The notes under the pieces were generated by a model. That model saw only the letters and a list, made by a program, of their open reading frames with translations, had not been told where the DNA came from and did not search any database. From NCBI GenBank assembly GCA_024707255.1, contig JANQAC010000001.1, forward strand, positions 1,426,001 through 1,490,000: a stretch of 64,000 bases of DNA, read 5' to 3'. Positions 28,257-37,441 of the stretch are shown here, piece by piece. Both the position numbers and the translations under genes were made by a program. The stretch is from Asticcacaulis sp. (GTDB lineage: Bacteria > Pseudomonadota > Alphaproteobacteria > Caulobacterales > Caulobacteraceae). The number at the start of each line of letters is the position of its first letter. Positions within the stretch are counted from its first letter, which is position 1.

Positions 28257-30032
28257 TTACGAACGCGAACGACGCTTGAACTGGGCGCCTTCGCTGCGGG
28301 CCTTCGGGGCTTCGCTGTAATGCGGGTTGGCCGGTTTGAAAGCGCCCTTGGAGGCGCCAGCCTTGGCATTGTCCTTGCGGCTGGACGGACGGGCCTTGTT
28401 GCGTTCCTGGGTGGGGCGATCAGCTCCACGATCATCACGCGGGGTGTATTCGCGCGGACGTTCAGCATGGACATGCTCCGAACGCGGACGATCATAGCTG
28501 CGTTCAGCGCGCTCACCGTATTGGCCACCGCGCGGGGCATTACGGTCAAACGGCTTCTTCTTGCCGAATGGCTTCTTTTCGGCACGCTTCTCGAAGAAGG
28601 CATCGGTATTAACCGGCGCCGGACGCTCGGCAGCCATCGGATCATAGGCCGTCGGGCGAGGACCGAAATCCTTTTTGCCACCCGGCTTCTTGCCGAACTT
28701 GCGGTCGGCGAACGAACGGTCACCGCGGTCCGTCCCCTCGGCATTGGACTTGCCCGGACGGTTGCGGCTGCGCTTATGGACGTTTTCGGCGTGCGGATCG
28801 ATATGACGGGCTTCACGCTTGACAGGGATACGGTCCGGAGTGGTCGGTTTTTCAGCCACGCCCGAAGCCAGCATGGCCTCGTCGAGCAACTTCAGCGCCT
28901 GGTCCTTGCGGCGGTCGAACGACGGAATGCGCTGACGGGTCATGCGCTCGATATCCTTCAGCATCTTGCGTTCGTCATCCGAACAGAAGCTGATCGAGAT
29001 ACCGCTCTTGCCAGCACGGGCGGTACGGCCGATACGGTGGACATAGGCCTCTGATACGTTCGGCAGCTCGTAATTGATGACGTGCGAGACGTCATCGACA
29101 TCGATGCCGCGCGCGGCGATATCGGTGGCGACCAGGGCTCGGAGCTTGCCGGCCTTGAAGGCTTGCAGCGCCCGTTCACGTTGGCCCTGCGACTTGTCGC
29201 CGTGGATGGCAGCGGATTCGATGCCGCCGGCCTGGAGATAGGCGGCGACCTTGTCGGCCGAACGCTTTGTGCGGGTGAAGACGAGCGTGCGCGACAGCTT
29301 GTCTTCGACATAGAGTTCGGTCAGCAGGGCGCGCTTGCGCACGGCCTCGATGTAGAGGACGGTCTGTTCAACGCGCTCGGCCGTGGTGGCCTCCGGCGTG
29401 ATCTCGACCTTTTTGGGCGCGTTCAGCAGTTCGGAGGCCAGGATGCCGATTTCCTTCGGCATGGTGGCCGAGAAGAACAGGTTCTGGCGCTTGCCCTTGA
29501 TGCGCGAGGCGATCTGTCGGATCGGCTTGACGAAGCCGAGATCAAGCATCTGGTCGGCTTCATCAAGCACGAAGAATTCGACCGTGCTGAGATCAACCGT
29601 CTTCTGTTCGATGTGATCGACAAGGCGGCCCGGTGTGGCGACCAGGATATCGAGGCCGCCATTCAGCGCCTTATATTGCGGGCCATATTTCGAGCCGCCA
29701 TAGATGGTGGCGATCTGCAGGCCGGTGCCGCGCGAATATTGCTGGAAGCTTTCGGCAATCTGCGAAGCCAGTTCACGGGTCGGCGACAGGACGAGTACGC
29801 GCGTCTGGCGCGGCGCGGGCATCTTGCGGTCGGACAGGAGCTTTTGCAAAATCGGCAGGGCGAAGGCGGCCGTCTTGCCGGTGCCGGTCTGGGCGATGCC
29901 CAGCAGGTCATGGCCATCGAGCAGGATGGGGATGGCTTGGGCCTGGATCGGGGTGGGCGTGGTGTAGCCGGCTTTTTCAAGCTGGATCAGCAGGGTGGAG
30001 GCGAGGCCGAGATCGGAAAAGAGTTTGGTCAC
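28257..30032 (-). CDS. DEAD-box RNA helicase, RhlE type
   Basis: 591 residues. All core motifs are visible: AQTGTGKTAAFALPIL (I), PTRELASQI (Ia), ATPGRLVDH (Ib), VLDEADQMLDLGF (II), FFSATMP (III), ATDIAARGIDVDDVSHVINYELP (V) and HRIGRTARAG (VI). A basic, Arg/Lys/Pro-rich tail of about 190 residues should bind RNA. RhlE-type helicases remodel rRNA and mRNA and respond to cold. The long structured leader upstream suggests post-transcriptional control. Confidence 0.93.
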   Translation of the reverse strand: MTKLFSDLGLASTLLIQLEKAGYTTPTPIQAQAIPILLDGHDLLGIAQTGTGKTAAFALPILQKLLSDRKMPAPRQTRVLVLSPTRELASQIAESFQQYSRGTGLQIATIYGGSKYGPQYKALNGGLDILVATPGRLVDHIEQKTVDLSTVEFFVLDEADQMLDLGFVKPIRQIASRIKGKRQNLFFSATMPKEIGILASELLNAPKKVEITPEATTAERVEQTVLYIEAVRKRALLTELYVEDKLSRTLVFTRTKRSADKVAAYLQAGGIESAAIHGDKSQGQRERALQAFKAGKLRALVATDIAARGIDVDDVSHVINYELPNVSEAYVHRIGRTARAGKSGISISFCSDDERKMLKDIERMTRQRIPSFDRRKDQALKLLDEAMLASGVAEKPTTPDRIPVKREARHIDPHAENVHKRSRNRPGKSNAEGTDRGDRSFADRKFGKKPGGKKDFGPRPTAYDPMAAERPAPVNTDAFFEKRAEKKPFGKKKPFDRNAPRGGQYGERAERSYDRPRSEHVHAERPREYTPRDDRGADRPTQERNKARPSSRKDNAKAGASKGAFKPANPHYSEAPKARSEGAQFKRRSRS

Positions 30033-30698
30033 GTGTGTCTTTCATGTGCTTCGGGCATCACGAAAGCACACGCCTTCGCAACGGCCCTTACCCGCAACTG
30101 GCCCATGCCAGTTCGGGAGTTGAGGGTCGAAGCGTTCGCGTGTCACGGACTTCGGTCATTTTTATAGATGGCAGATCGCCAAAATGGCGGTCTTAAATCA
30201 CTGGCGGTATGTACTGGTTTGCGCGCAGTTTATCCGAAAAATGCACAATGACATTGCATGACACTTTATCGGACTACGCGTAGACGAAGCATACCTCACG
30301 CGGCCAGCGCCCGATATATAGGGCAGCGCATAAATTCCTGAAAATTCGAGAAAATGCGCAGAGAGCGTAAAAATATTCATTACGCACAGGATCAATCCCT
30401 GTGCGAGGCGAGACCAATGCCCTTTCATAGGCGGAAAGTCAAGTCCGACCTCGCTGCACCGCAAAACAAATATCCACAATCTGTTGCGCCGCCGGCATCC
30501 CTTTTGTGGACTCACTCATTTTTTATAAACCAAAGGCGCCTATGGTATTGGCCAACAGCGTAGTCATACGCGAAAACCCGCAAGCCGCCGCGTTAACGAC
30601 GGCCGGGTGAGTGCCCAGTGATCCTTTAGTGCCGCGTATGCGTATGCACCATGTGCCCGTCACATGGCCCTCTGCCCATTTCTGCTTTCAGGTTGATC
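30033..30698. other. Gene-free region with structured helicase leader
   Basis: A 666-bp intergenic region between the divergent helicase and PilZ genes. Next to the helicase, about 30067-30143 can fold into a long stem: the core AACTGGC-CCAT-GCCAGTT (30096-30113) is extended by CCCG/CGGG and outer ACACGC/GCGTGT arms. A smaller GCACAGG/CCTGTGC hairpin lies near 30380-30403. A minus-strand frame at 30198-30515 lacks any protein-like features. Promoters for both genes are presumably here. Confidence 0.5.
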
Positions 30699-31172
30699 AT
30701 GACCCCGCCTATCCGCCGCCCCGCCCCGCCCGTTACCGCAGCCCAGCCTGCGCCGGCGCGGCCGTCGGTAGAGGTCATCATGCCGGATCAATATGCCGAC
30801 CGCCGTTCCGAACCCCGGACCCAGTGCGATGATCGCGGCGCCATGCTGTTTCTTTCCAGCCACCAGGTGATAAATTGCCGCATCCTGGACCAGAGCGCCA
30901 GCGGCGCCCGTGTCGCCATGGAAAACCTGGACCATATCCCGGCTGAAATCTGGCTGATCGACCTTGACACCGGCATGGTCAAGCGCGGGTCGCCTGCCTG
31001 GTCGATGGCCAACCGCATGGGGCTGAAATTCAACTTCATCCAGAAGATGACAGATGATGGCAAACGGCCAGCCAAGGTGCCGCCTGAAGTCTTTGACGCC
31101 TGGGTGCGCCTGAGCAAGGCCACCGGCACACCGGAAGAGGACCCGGACGATGACGTTCTCTATTTTGACTGA
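30699..31172 (+). CDS. PilZ-domain protein
   Basis: About 157 residues. After a Pro/Ala-rich N-terminal stretch, the PilZ domain shows RRSEPR (RxxxR-type) and CRILDQSASGARVAME (D/NxSxxG), the cyclic-di-GMP-binding pair. The end is acidic (EEDPDDDVLYFD). Such proteins act as second-messenger receptors in motility or surface attachment. The start is uncertain: 30699 (MTPPIRR) is taken, and 30780 is an alternative. Confidence 0.8.
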   Translation: MTPPIRRPAPPVTAAQPAPARPSVEVIMPDQYADRRSEPRTQCDDRGAMLFLSSHQVINCRILDQSASGARVAMENLDHIPAEIWLIDLDTGMVKRGSPAWSMANRMGLKFNFIQKMTDDGKRPAKVPPEVFDAWVRLSKATGTPEEDPDDDVLYFD

Positions 31173-31194
31173 TCATGTCTGAAAACCGACAAAG

Positions 31195-31233
31195 AAAAAA
31201 TCCCGCAAGACATAATGTCTGCGGGGTTTTTTT
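31195..31233. terminator. Bidirectional terminator between PilZ and serBA
   Basis: A stem built on CCCGCAAGACA/TGTCTGCGGG lies between a run of A and a run of seven T residues, so it can end both converging transcripts. Confidence 0.85.
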
Positions 31234-33156
31234 CTACATCAGGGAGCGGAACTTCAAAGTTCCGTTGACGGCTTTGAGTTCCTCCAGCGCTTCCTTCGGA
31301 TAGCCCTTGTCGACATCGACAATGACGTAGCCCAGGGTTTCGTTGGTCTTCAGGTGCTGGGCCAGCACGTTCAGGTCGTACTTGGCCATGATGGCGTTGA
31401 TTGCCGCCATGACGCCCGGCACGTTCCTGTGCAGATGCAGGAAGCGGTGACGGCCGGAGACTTCCGACAGGGCCACATGCGGCATGTTGACCGAGAAGGT
31501 GGTATCGCCGCGATTGAGGAAGCCCAGCAGGCGCTCGGAGGCGAATTCGGCGATGGCTTCCTGCGCCTCTTCCGTGCTGCCGCCGATATGCGGGGTCAGG
31601 ATCAGGTTTTTCAGACCCATCAGCGACGATTCAAACGGATCGTCATTGGTGCGCGGCTCCTGCGGGAAGACATCGATGGCGGCGCCGTAAATCTTGCCCG
31701 ATTTCAATGCCGCCGCCAGCGCGTCGATATCGACGACATGGCCGCGCGACAGGTTGATGAACAGGGCGCCGTCCCTCATGCGGTTAAACTGCGCCGCGCC
31801 GAACAGGTTCTTGTTGTCGGCCCGGCCGTCGACGTGCAGCGATATGATGTCGGCCTCGGCCAGCAGGGCATCGAGCGAGCGGTAGCGTTTGGCATTGCCG
31901 AGGGTCAGCTTTTCGGCGAGGTCGAAATAGATGACGCGCATCCCGAAGGCTTCCGCCAGGATCGACAGTTGTGAACCGATGGCGCCGTACCCGATAATGC
32001 CAAGTGTCTTGCCGCGCACCTCATGGGCGCCGGTGGCCGACTTGTCCCACTTGCCCTTGTGCATGGCGATCGACTTATCGGGGATATTGCGGGTCAGCAT
32101 GACGATCAGGCCGATGACCATTTCCACCACCGAGCGGGTGTTGGAATAGGGGGCGTTGAAGACGGCGATGCCCTTTTGCGAGCACGCCTTGAGGTCGATC
32201 TGGTTGGTGCCAATGCAGAAGGCGGCCACCGCCATCAGTTTGTCGGCGGCCTCGACGGCCTTGGCGGTCAGGTTGGTCTTGGAGCGCAGGCCGAGAATAT
32301 GCACGCCCTGCAGCGCCTGGATCAGGTCTTCCTCGTCGAGCGCGCCCTTTACGGTGGTGACGTCATAGCCTTCCTCGCGGAAGGCGCGCACGGCGTCGGG
32401 GTGGATGTTTTCCAGCAGCAGCACCTTCAGCTTGGAGCGCGGGAAGGAATAGCGGCCCTGATAGCCTTCGGCGTGCAGCACCTCATCGAACGAGGCGGCG
32501 GTCAGGCTGGTGTCGCCATTGACGGCGGCCACCACCTTGGGGCGCACCACGTTTTCGGTGAAGGCGTAGAAGCGTTCGGCGGCGCCGCCCTTGTAGACTT
32601 CGAAATCGGTCCAGCCGTCGCCGACCATGGCGACCGCGCCAGCGACGCCAAGGCCGGTCAGGGCCACGACCTTGCCGCCATCCTGCGACAGGGGGTTGGC
32701 CTGGTCGACGCCCACAGCCGCGCCGTCTTCATTCCAGATCAGGCGGTTGGCCAGCACATATTCCGGCTCGATGCCGTAATCGGCGACCACAGCGTCGATG
32801 AAATCATGGAAGCCGCCCGAGATAATGCGGAACTTACCGGGGTTCTCGGCGAACACCGCCTTGTTGCGGATCACCGAAGCGCTGACCTTGGTCTTCAGCA
32901 CCTCGACCAGGGCGGCAATATCGTCACGCGTCGGCTTGAGCAACTGGACACGGCGGTTAAGCGCCTCGGCGAAACTGATCTCGCCGGACATGGCCTGATC
33001 GGTCAGGGTCTTGATCTGGGCGACATCGGCATGGCGGGCGGGATCGGCGGCGGAAAGCAGCTCGGCCAGAACATCCAGCGCCTCGACCGAGGTAAAGGTC
33101 GAGTCGAAGTCGAGAACGACAGTGGCCAGGTTCGGTTGAGGAAAGCTTGCATTCAT
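31234..33156 (-). CDS. Fused phosphoserine phosphatase / 3-phosphoglycerate dehydrogenase
   Basis: A 640-residue single frame joining two serine-biosynthesis enzymes. Residues 1-235 are a HAD phosphatase (nucleophile motif VVLDFDSTFTS, ISGGFHDFIDA, GDGWTDFEVYKGG), SerB-like. From about 243 the protein is SerA-like: GTNQIDL, the Rossmann motif GYGAIGSQ, NLSRGHVVDIDAL, LTPHIGGSTEEAQ and a C-terminal ACT domain (NVPGVMAAINAIM) that could give serine feedback control. The intermediate step (SerC) is not encoded nearby. Start is at 33156; a GTG/ATG further upstream at 33171 is possible. Confidence 0.88.
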   Translation of the reverse strand: MNASFPQPNLATVVLDFDSTFTSVEALDVLAELLSAADPARHADVAQIKTLTDQAMSGEISFAEALNRRVQLLKPTRDDIAALVEVLKTKVSASVIRNKAVFAENPGKFRIISGGFHDFIDAVVADYGIEPEYVLANRLIWNEDGAAVGVDQANPLSQDGGKVVALTGLGVAGAVAMVGDGWTDFEVYKGGAAERFYAFTENVVRPKVVAAVNGDTSLTAASFDEVLHAEGYQGRYSFPRSKLKVLLLENIHPDAVRAFREEGYDVTTVKGALDEEDLIQALQGVHILGLRSKTNLTAKAVEAADKLMAVAAFCIGTNQIDLKACSQKGIAVFNAPYSNTRSVVEMVIGLIVMLTRNIPDKSIAMHKGKWDKSATGAHEVRGKTLGIIGYGAIGSQLSILAEAFGMRVIYFDLAEKLTLGNAKRYRSLDALLAEADIISLHVDGRADNKNLFGAAQFNRMRDGALFINLSRGHVVDIDALAAALKSGKIYGAAIDVFPQEPRTNDDPFESSLMGLKNLILTPHIGGSTEEAQEAIAEFASERLLGFLNRGDTTFSVNMPHVALSEVSGRHRFLHLHRNVPGVMAAINAIMAKYDLNVLAQHLKTNETLGYVIVDVDKGYPKEALEELKAVNGTLKFRSLM

Positions 33157-33310
33157 AGCGGTCACGCCCATTTAAGGGCGGAAACAGGCCATCGGGCCCA
33201 CCGCCCACTTCAAAAGATGCGCCGCAAATAAGACAAAAGTGCCCCCCGCACAACCGCCTTCGCCATTTATTATGGCATGTGGCGGCTTAATTCTTTAAAC
33301 CTGTAGACGA

Positions 33311-34279
33311 ATGACCGCCAAACCTGCCAAACCCGTAAAATCTGAAACCAAAACCTCTGATTTCCTGCGCGATTATATGCCCGAACTTATTGACCCCACC
33401 GAAGACTATTCCGCCCGCTTCGTTATCGAAGCCCATCCCGTGCATGGGCGGCTGGTCCGTCTGGGGGAAACGCTCGACCAGATACTGAAGGCGCACGACT
33501 ATCCGCCGCAGATCGCCAACCTGCTGGGTGAAGCCTGCGTCCTGGCCGTGCTTGTGGGCGCCTCGTTGAAATTCGAGGGGCGCCTGATCCTGCAGGCGCA
33601 AGGCGACGGCGTGGTGCGCTATGTCGTGGCCGATTACGACACCAAGGGCGGCCTGCGCGGTTTCTGCCGCTTCGATCCGGAAGAACTGGCGACGCTGGTG
33701 GCGGCCAATGAGGGCAGCTTCCAGAGCCTGGGCGCCCAGGCCCTGCTCGGCAAGGGCACCTTCATCATGACGCTCGACCCGGAAAACCACGGCGAGCGCT
33801 ACCAGGGCATCACGCCGATCGAAGGCGAGAGCCTGGCCCTGTGCGCCGAGACCTATTTCCGCCAGTCGGAGCAGGTGCCGACCCAGATCAAGCTGGCCTG
33901 TAGCGAGTTTGCCGGAGAGGACGGTCCGAACTGGCGCGCCGCCGGCGCCATGATCCAGGCCATTGCCGGCGACGCGACCCGCGGTGATACCAAGGACTCG
34001 TTCCAGCATATCCGCGCCCTGTTCGAAACCCTGGGCGAGGAAGAACTGACCGATTTCGACCTGCCGGCCGACCGTTTGCTCTATCGCCTGTTCCACGAGG
34101 ACGGTGTGCGCCTGAGCGCGGCCAAGTCGATACACAAGCTTTGCCGCTGCACGCAGGAGCGCGTCGAGGGATTGGTGCAGTCGTTTAGCGACGAAGAGCA
34201 GGCCGAAATGCTGGAGGCCGATGGCCGTGTGCATATCACCTGCGAATACTGCTCGAAGACGTTTTTCGTCGGGCTGTAG
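33311..34279 (+). CDS. hslO: Redox-regulated chaperone Hsp33
   Basis: A 322-residue holdase activated by oxidation. The N-terminal domain is typical (ARFVIEAHPVHGRLVRLGETLDQIL, GRLILQAQGDGVVRYVVADY). The C-terminal zinc switch is present as CRC and CEYC (CxC...CxxC), so the redox sensor is intact. Confidence 0.94.
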   Translation: MTAKPAKPVKSETKTSDFLRDYMPELIDPTEDYSARFVIEAHPVHGRLVRLGETLDQILKAHDYPPQIANLLGEACVLAVLVGASLKFEGRLILQAQGDGVVRYVVADYDTKGGLRGFCRFDPEELATLVAANEGSFQSLGAQALLGKGTFIMTLDPENHGERYQGITPIEGESLALCAETYFRQSEQVPTQIKLACSEFAGEDGPNWRAAGAMIQAIAGDATRGDTKDSFQHIRALFETLGEEELTDFDLPADRLLYRLFHEDGVRLSAAKSIHKLCRCTQERVEGLVQSFSDEEQAEMLEADGRVHITCEYCSKTFFVGL

Positions 34280-34374
34280 TCCACTCAAAGCTGCGATTGC
34301 GCTTTTAAAGAACGATGTTACTGTGATTTCACCGGCCGGAGAAAACAGGACCGGGGGAATCTAGGGGAAACATC

Positions 34375-35397
34375 GTGAGCAAAGCGCCTGACATCTGGAT
34401 CAGCGACCGTGCGCGCATGTCACGCAGAACCGTGATGAGCGGGGCGACAGCGGCCGTTTGTCTTCTTGCACACCCGACGCTTGCCCAGCAGGTCAGTACG
34501 CCACCGGCAGATACACTGGACGATCATGATGCCGCCGCCCTCGCCGCCCGGACGGATGACGCCGATCACCTCAGCATAGAGGTCATGGTCAATGACCAGG
34601 GGCCTTATCACTTCGTTGTCGATACCGGCGCGGAAAGCTCCGTGGTGGCCGATAATGTCGCCCTTGCATTGGGCCTGCCGCCGGGCGCCTCGGTCGTGGT
34701 CGATGGTTTTTCCCGGCGTATACCGGCACAGACAGTCCATGTCGAAAGCCTGGCCTTCGGTCCCTTCCAACGCAAGAGCCTGACCCTGCCCGTCCTGCCG
34801 CGACAGTATCTGCTGGCCGATGGCTATCTCGGCCTTGACGCCATCAGCGACAGCCGCGTCACCTTTGATTTTGCCGGCAAGACGCTGAAAATAGAGCAGC
34901 CGCGTGACAAAAGCAGCCGTCATCCCCGGCCCGGCACCTCCACGCGCCTGTGGGCCAGTGGTTCTTCCGGCCGCCTGCGCGTTTCCGATTGCCTGGTTGA
35001 TGGTGTCCGGGCCACGGCCTTCATCGATACCGGCGCTCAGGTTTCGGTCGGCAACCGGGCGCTGAAGGCGGCGCTGGCCCTGCGCGGCGGCCTGCAAAAT
35101 CTGGGACCGCTCATTCTAAATGGCGTGACTGGCGGCGAAATTCTCAGCGAGGTCATCCCGGTTTCCCTCATCAAACTGGAAGACCTGTCCTTCACCGATT
35201 CCCGGCTGGCGATCGCCGATGTGCCGAGCTTCGATTCCTGGAACGTGCATAACCGCCCCGGACTGCTGATCGGCATGAACTTCTTGCGCCAGTTCGCGGC
35301 CGTGACGATCGACTATCGCCAGAAATCCATCCGCTTCGAACTGAGCGAAGCGCCGCCCCTGCCATCTCCAGGCGTACGGATAAACAGCCATGTCTGA
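34375..35397 (+). CDS. Tat-exported two-lobed aspartic-protease-like protein, copy A
   Basis: 340 residues. A twin-arginine signal (MSRRTVMSGATAAVCLLAHP) precedes a cleavage region at AQQ. Two retropepsin-like lobes follow, each with an Asp-Thr-Gly motif: FVVDTGAESSVV (83-85) and FIDTGAQVSVG (218-220), each with a later hydrophobic-hydrophobic-Gly motif (YLGLDAI, LLIGMNFL). Two DTG sites in one chain would form a pepsin-like pair rather than a homodimer. GTG start behind AGGGGAA. It overlaps its tandem paralogue by 8 bp, so the two are co-translated. Substrate unknown. Confidence 0.82.
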   Translation: MSKAPDIWISDRARMSRRTVMSGATAAVCLLAHPTLAQQVSTPPADTLDDHDAAALAARTDDADHLSIEVMVNDQGPYHFVVDTGAESSVVADNVALALGLPPGASVVVDGFSRRIPAQTVHVESLAFGPFQRKSLTLPVLPRQYLLADGYLGLDAISDSRVTFDFAGKTLKIEQPRDKSSRHPRPGTSTRLWASGSSGRLRVSDCLVDGVRATAFIDTGAQVSVGNRALKAALALRGGLQNLGPLILNGVTGGEILSEVIPVSLIKLEDLSFTDSRLAIADVPSFDSWNVHNRPGLLIGMNFLRQFAAVTIDYRQKSIRFELSEAPPLPSPGVRINSHV

Positions 35398-36391
35398 CGC
35401 TTTTACGCGCCGGAGCTTCGCGGCCGGCGGCCTGGCCCTGACCGCTTCCCTCCTGCCCGGCGGTCCCGGCTGGACCCAGACCATCACGGCCAATGCCTCC
35501 CTGCAGAAGCCCGATTCCGATCAGGATGCAGCCAGTCTCGCTGCACGCACCGACGCCAGCCAGCATCTGACCATAGAGGTGATGATCAATGGCCGGGGGC
35601 CGTATCATTTCGTCATTGATACCGGCGCCGAACGCACCGTCATCGCCGATACGGTAGCTTCGGCGCTGGGTCTTCAGCCGGGCGGCAACGTTACGCTGGA
35701 GGGTATCGGCGGACGGATCACGGTGACAACCGTCCATGTCGATCGCCTGACTTTCGGACCGTTTTTACGAGAAGGTCTCAACCTGCCTACCCTGCCGCGC
35801 GCCAATCTGTTCGCCGACGGCTACCTTGGCCTCGACGCCATAAATGGCAGCCGCGTGACCTTTGATTTCCGTAATCGCGCCCTGAAGATAGAGCAGCCGC
35901 GTGACCATGCGCCACAGGACTCGCAGGGTATCGCCAGCGTCCGCGCCAGAGGCAAGAACGGCCGGCTGCGTGTTTTCGACTGCCTGGTGGACAGCGTGGC
36001 AGCGGTTGCCTTCATCGATACCGGCGCCGAAGTTTCCGTTGGCAACCTGTCGCTCTACAACGCCCTGAAAAACCGCAATAGAAACCTGTACAGCACTGCC
36101 CGGATGACCCTGACCGGCGTAACCGGTGGCGAGGTGACCGGCGACGTCATCCCCGTCGGCCGGATCCGTCTGCACGACCTGTCTTTTACCAATGGCACAC
36201 TGGCAATCGCCGACATACCTGACTTTTCCATATGGAAGGTCGCGCAGCGCCCCGCCCTCTTGATCGGTATGGACTATCTGCGCCAGTTCGCGGCGGTAAC
36301 GATCGACTATCGCAATAAGGAAATCCGCTTCGAGATCAGCCTTGCGCCGCCGCGACCGACCCCCGGCGTGGAGATCGACCATACAGCTTGA
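35390..36391 (+). CDS. Tat-exported two-lobed aspartic-protease-like protein, copy B
   Basis: 333 residues, a tandem paralogue of the preceding gene. It has a Tat signal (FTRRSFAAGGLALTAS), DTG motifs at 77-79 (FVIDTGAERTVIAD) and 210-212 (FIDTGAEVSVGN), the same GYLGLDAI and LLIGMDYLRQFAAVTIDYR segments, and the same order throughout. Conservation of both catalytic Asp residues in both copies argues they are active. The pair probably acts in the periplasm after folding in the cytoplasm. Confidence 0.82.
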   Translation: MSDAFTRRSFAAGGLALTASLLPGGPGWTQTITANASLQKPDSDQDAASLAARTDASQHLTIEVMINGRGPYHFVIDTGAERTVIADTVASALGLQPGGNVTLEGIGGRITVTTVHVDRLTFGPFLREGLNLPTLPRANLFADGYLGLDAINGSRVTFDFRNRALKIEQPRDHAPQDSQGIASVRARGKNGRLRVFDCLVDSVAAVAFIDTGAEVSVGNLSLYNALKNRNRNLYSTARMTLTGVTGGEVTGDVIPVGRIRLHDLSFTNGTLAIADIPDFSIWKVAQRPALLIGMDYLRQFAAVTIDYRNKEIRFEISLAPPRPTPGVEIDHTA

Positions 36392-36446
36392 ATTTCAAGA
36401 ATGATGATGCTCAAACTAATCACTGAAAGCGATTTTGTGAGTTCAG

Positions 36447-36698
36447 ATGAAGCATGCAAACTTAAAAGCCAGAATGACGTTTTCGGTAATACTGGCTCTT
36501 ATGATTGGAGCGGCGAGTTCGATATTATTCCTGCATATCGGTTTCGAAGAGAATGCTCAGGGCGAATATTATGACCCACTTACGAAGGTTATAGACCTGC
36601 CTTATACTGCAGAAATGTTTGTTATATTCTTTTTGCCGCCAGCCCTATTGTGCTTTATGGCAATGTTCATAATATCCGCTTACTTTTTCAAAAAATAA
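36447..36698 (+). CDS. Small two-helix membrane protein, unknown
   Basis: 83 residues with transmembrane segments near 10-30 (FSVILALMIGAASSILFLHI) and 56-80 (EMFVIFFLPPALLCFMAMFIIS). It is AT-rich compared with flanking genes. No family is recognised. It converges on phoB. Confidence 0.5.
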   Translation: MKHANLKARMTFSVILALMIGAASSILFLHIGFEENAQGEYYDPLTKVIDLPYTAEMFVIFFLPPALLCFMAMFIISAYFFKK

Positions 36699-36729
36699 AA
36701 TGTTTTGGCAAGCAGACCAGTAAGTTTGA

Positions 36730-37419
36730 TCAGTTCTGCATGTCCAGGGAATAGCCAGCCGAACGCACCGTCCGGATCGGGTCGAACTGGTCGCCATTAT
36801 TCAGTGCCTTGCGCAGGCGGCCGACATGGACATCGACCGTGCGGGCCTCGACATAGACGTCATTGCCCCAGACGGCATCGAGCAGTTGCTCGCGCGAGAA
36901 GACGCGACGCGGATACTGCATCAGATAGTCGAGCAGCTTGTATTCCGTCGGCCCCAGATGGATATCGCGGCCGGCGCGCTGGACGCGATGCGACAGGCGG
37001 TCGACGGAGATTTCACCGAACTCGACGCGATCTTCCGAAAGCGCCGGCCGGATGCGGCGCAGCACGGCGCGGATGCGCGCCATCAGTTCGACCATCGAAA
37101 ACGGCTTGACCACATAGTCATCGGCGCCGGTATCGAGACCGCGGATACGGTCGGTTTCTTCCGAGCGCGCCGTCAGCATGACGATTGGCAGGTTGCGGGT
37201 CGAAGCCTGCTGGCGCAGGCGGCGGCAGACTTCGATACCGGATACCTTCGGCATCATCCAGTCGCAGACCAGCAGGTCCGGCGCACGCTCCTTCACCATC
37301 ACAAGGGCTTCGTCGCCATCGGTGGCGACCCCGACATCATACCCTTCCTTCTCCAGGTTGTAGCTGAGGAGGGTGCTGAGGGCGTCTTCGTCTTCGGCAA
37401 CTATGATGTAGGGCTTCAT
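36730..37419 (-). CDS. phoB: Phosphate regulon response regulator PhoB
   Basis: 229 residues: a receiver domain with phosphoacceptor Asp in LLVCDWMMPKVSG, conserved Thr/Lys (LTARSE, DDYVVKPFS), and an OmpR-type winged helix (GPTEYKLLDYLMQYPRRVFSREQLLDAVWG, ARTVDVHVGRLRKALN). It activates phosphate-starvation genes when phosphorylated by PhoR. It follows phoU by 22 bp. Confidence 0.93.
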   Translation of the reverse strand: MKPYIIVAEDEDALSTLLSYNLEKEGYDVGVATDGDEALVMVKERAPDLLVCDWMMPKVSGIEVCRRLRQQASTRNLPIVMLTARSEETDRIRGLDTGADDYVVKPFSMVELMARIRAVLRRIRPALSEDRVEFGEISVDRLSHRVQRAGRDIHLGPTEYKLLDYLMQYPRRVFSREQLLDAVWGNDVYVEARTVDVHVGRLRKALNNGDQFDPIRTVRSAGYSLDMQN

Positions 37420-37441
37420 GCGTCTCTGCGGCGGTTACGGG

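Noticed and set aside
26652..29054. An 800-codon plus-strand open frame opposite the aminopeptidase and helicase genes
   Set aside because: It is a GC-driven shadow: the minus strand encodes two families with complete motifs, and the plus frame has no recognisable domain.
30198..30515. A 105-codon minus-strand frame in the large intergenic region
   Set aside because: Mixed composition without domain, hydrophobic pattern or ribosome-binding site; more likely part of leader and promoter DNA.
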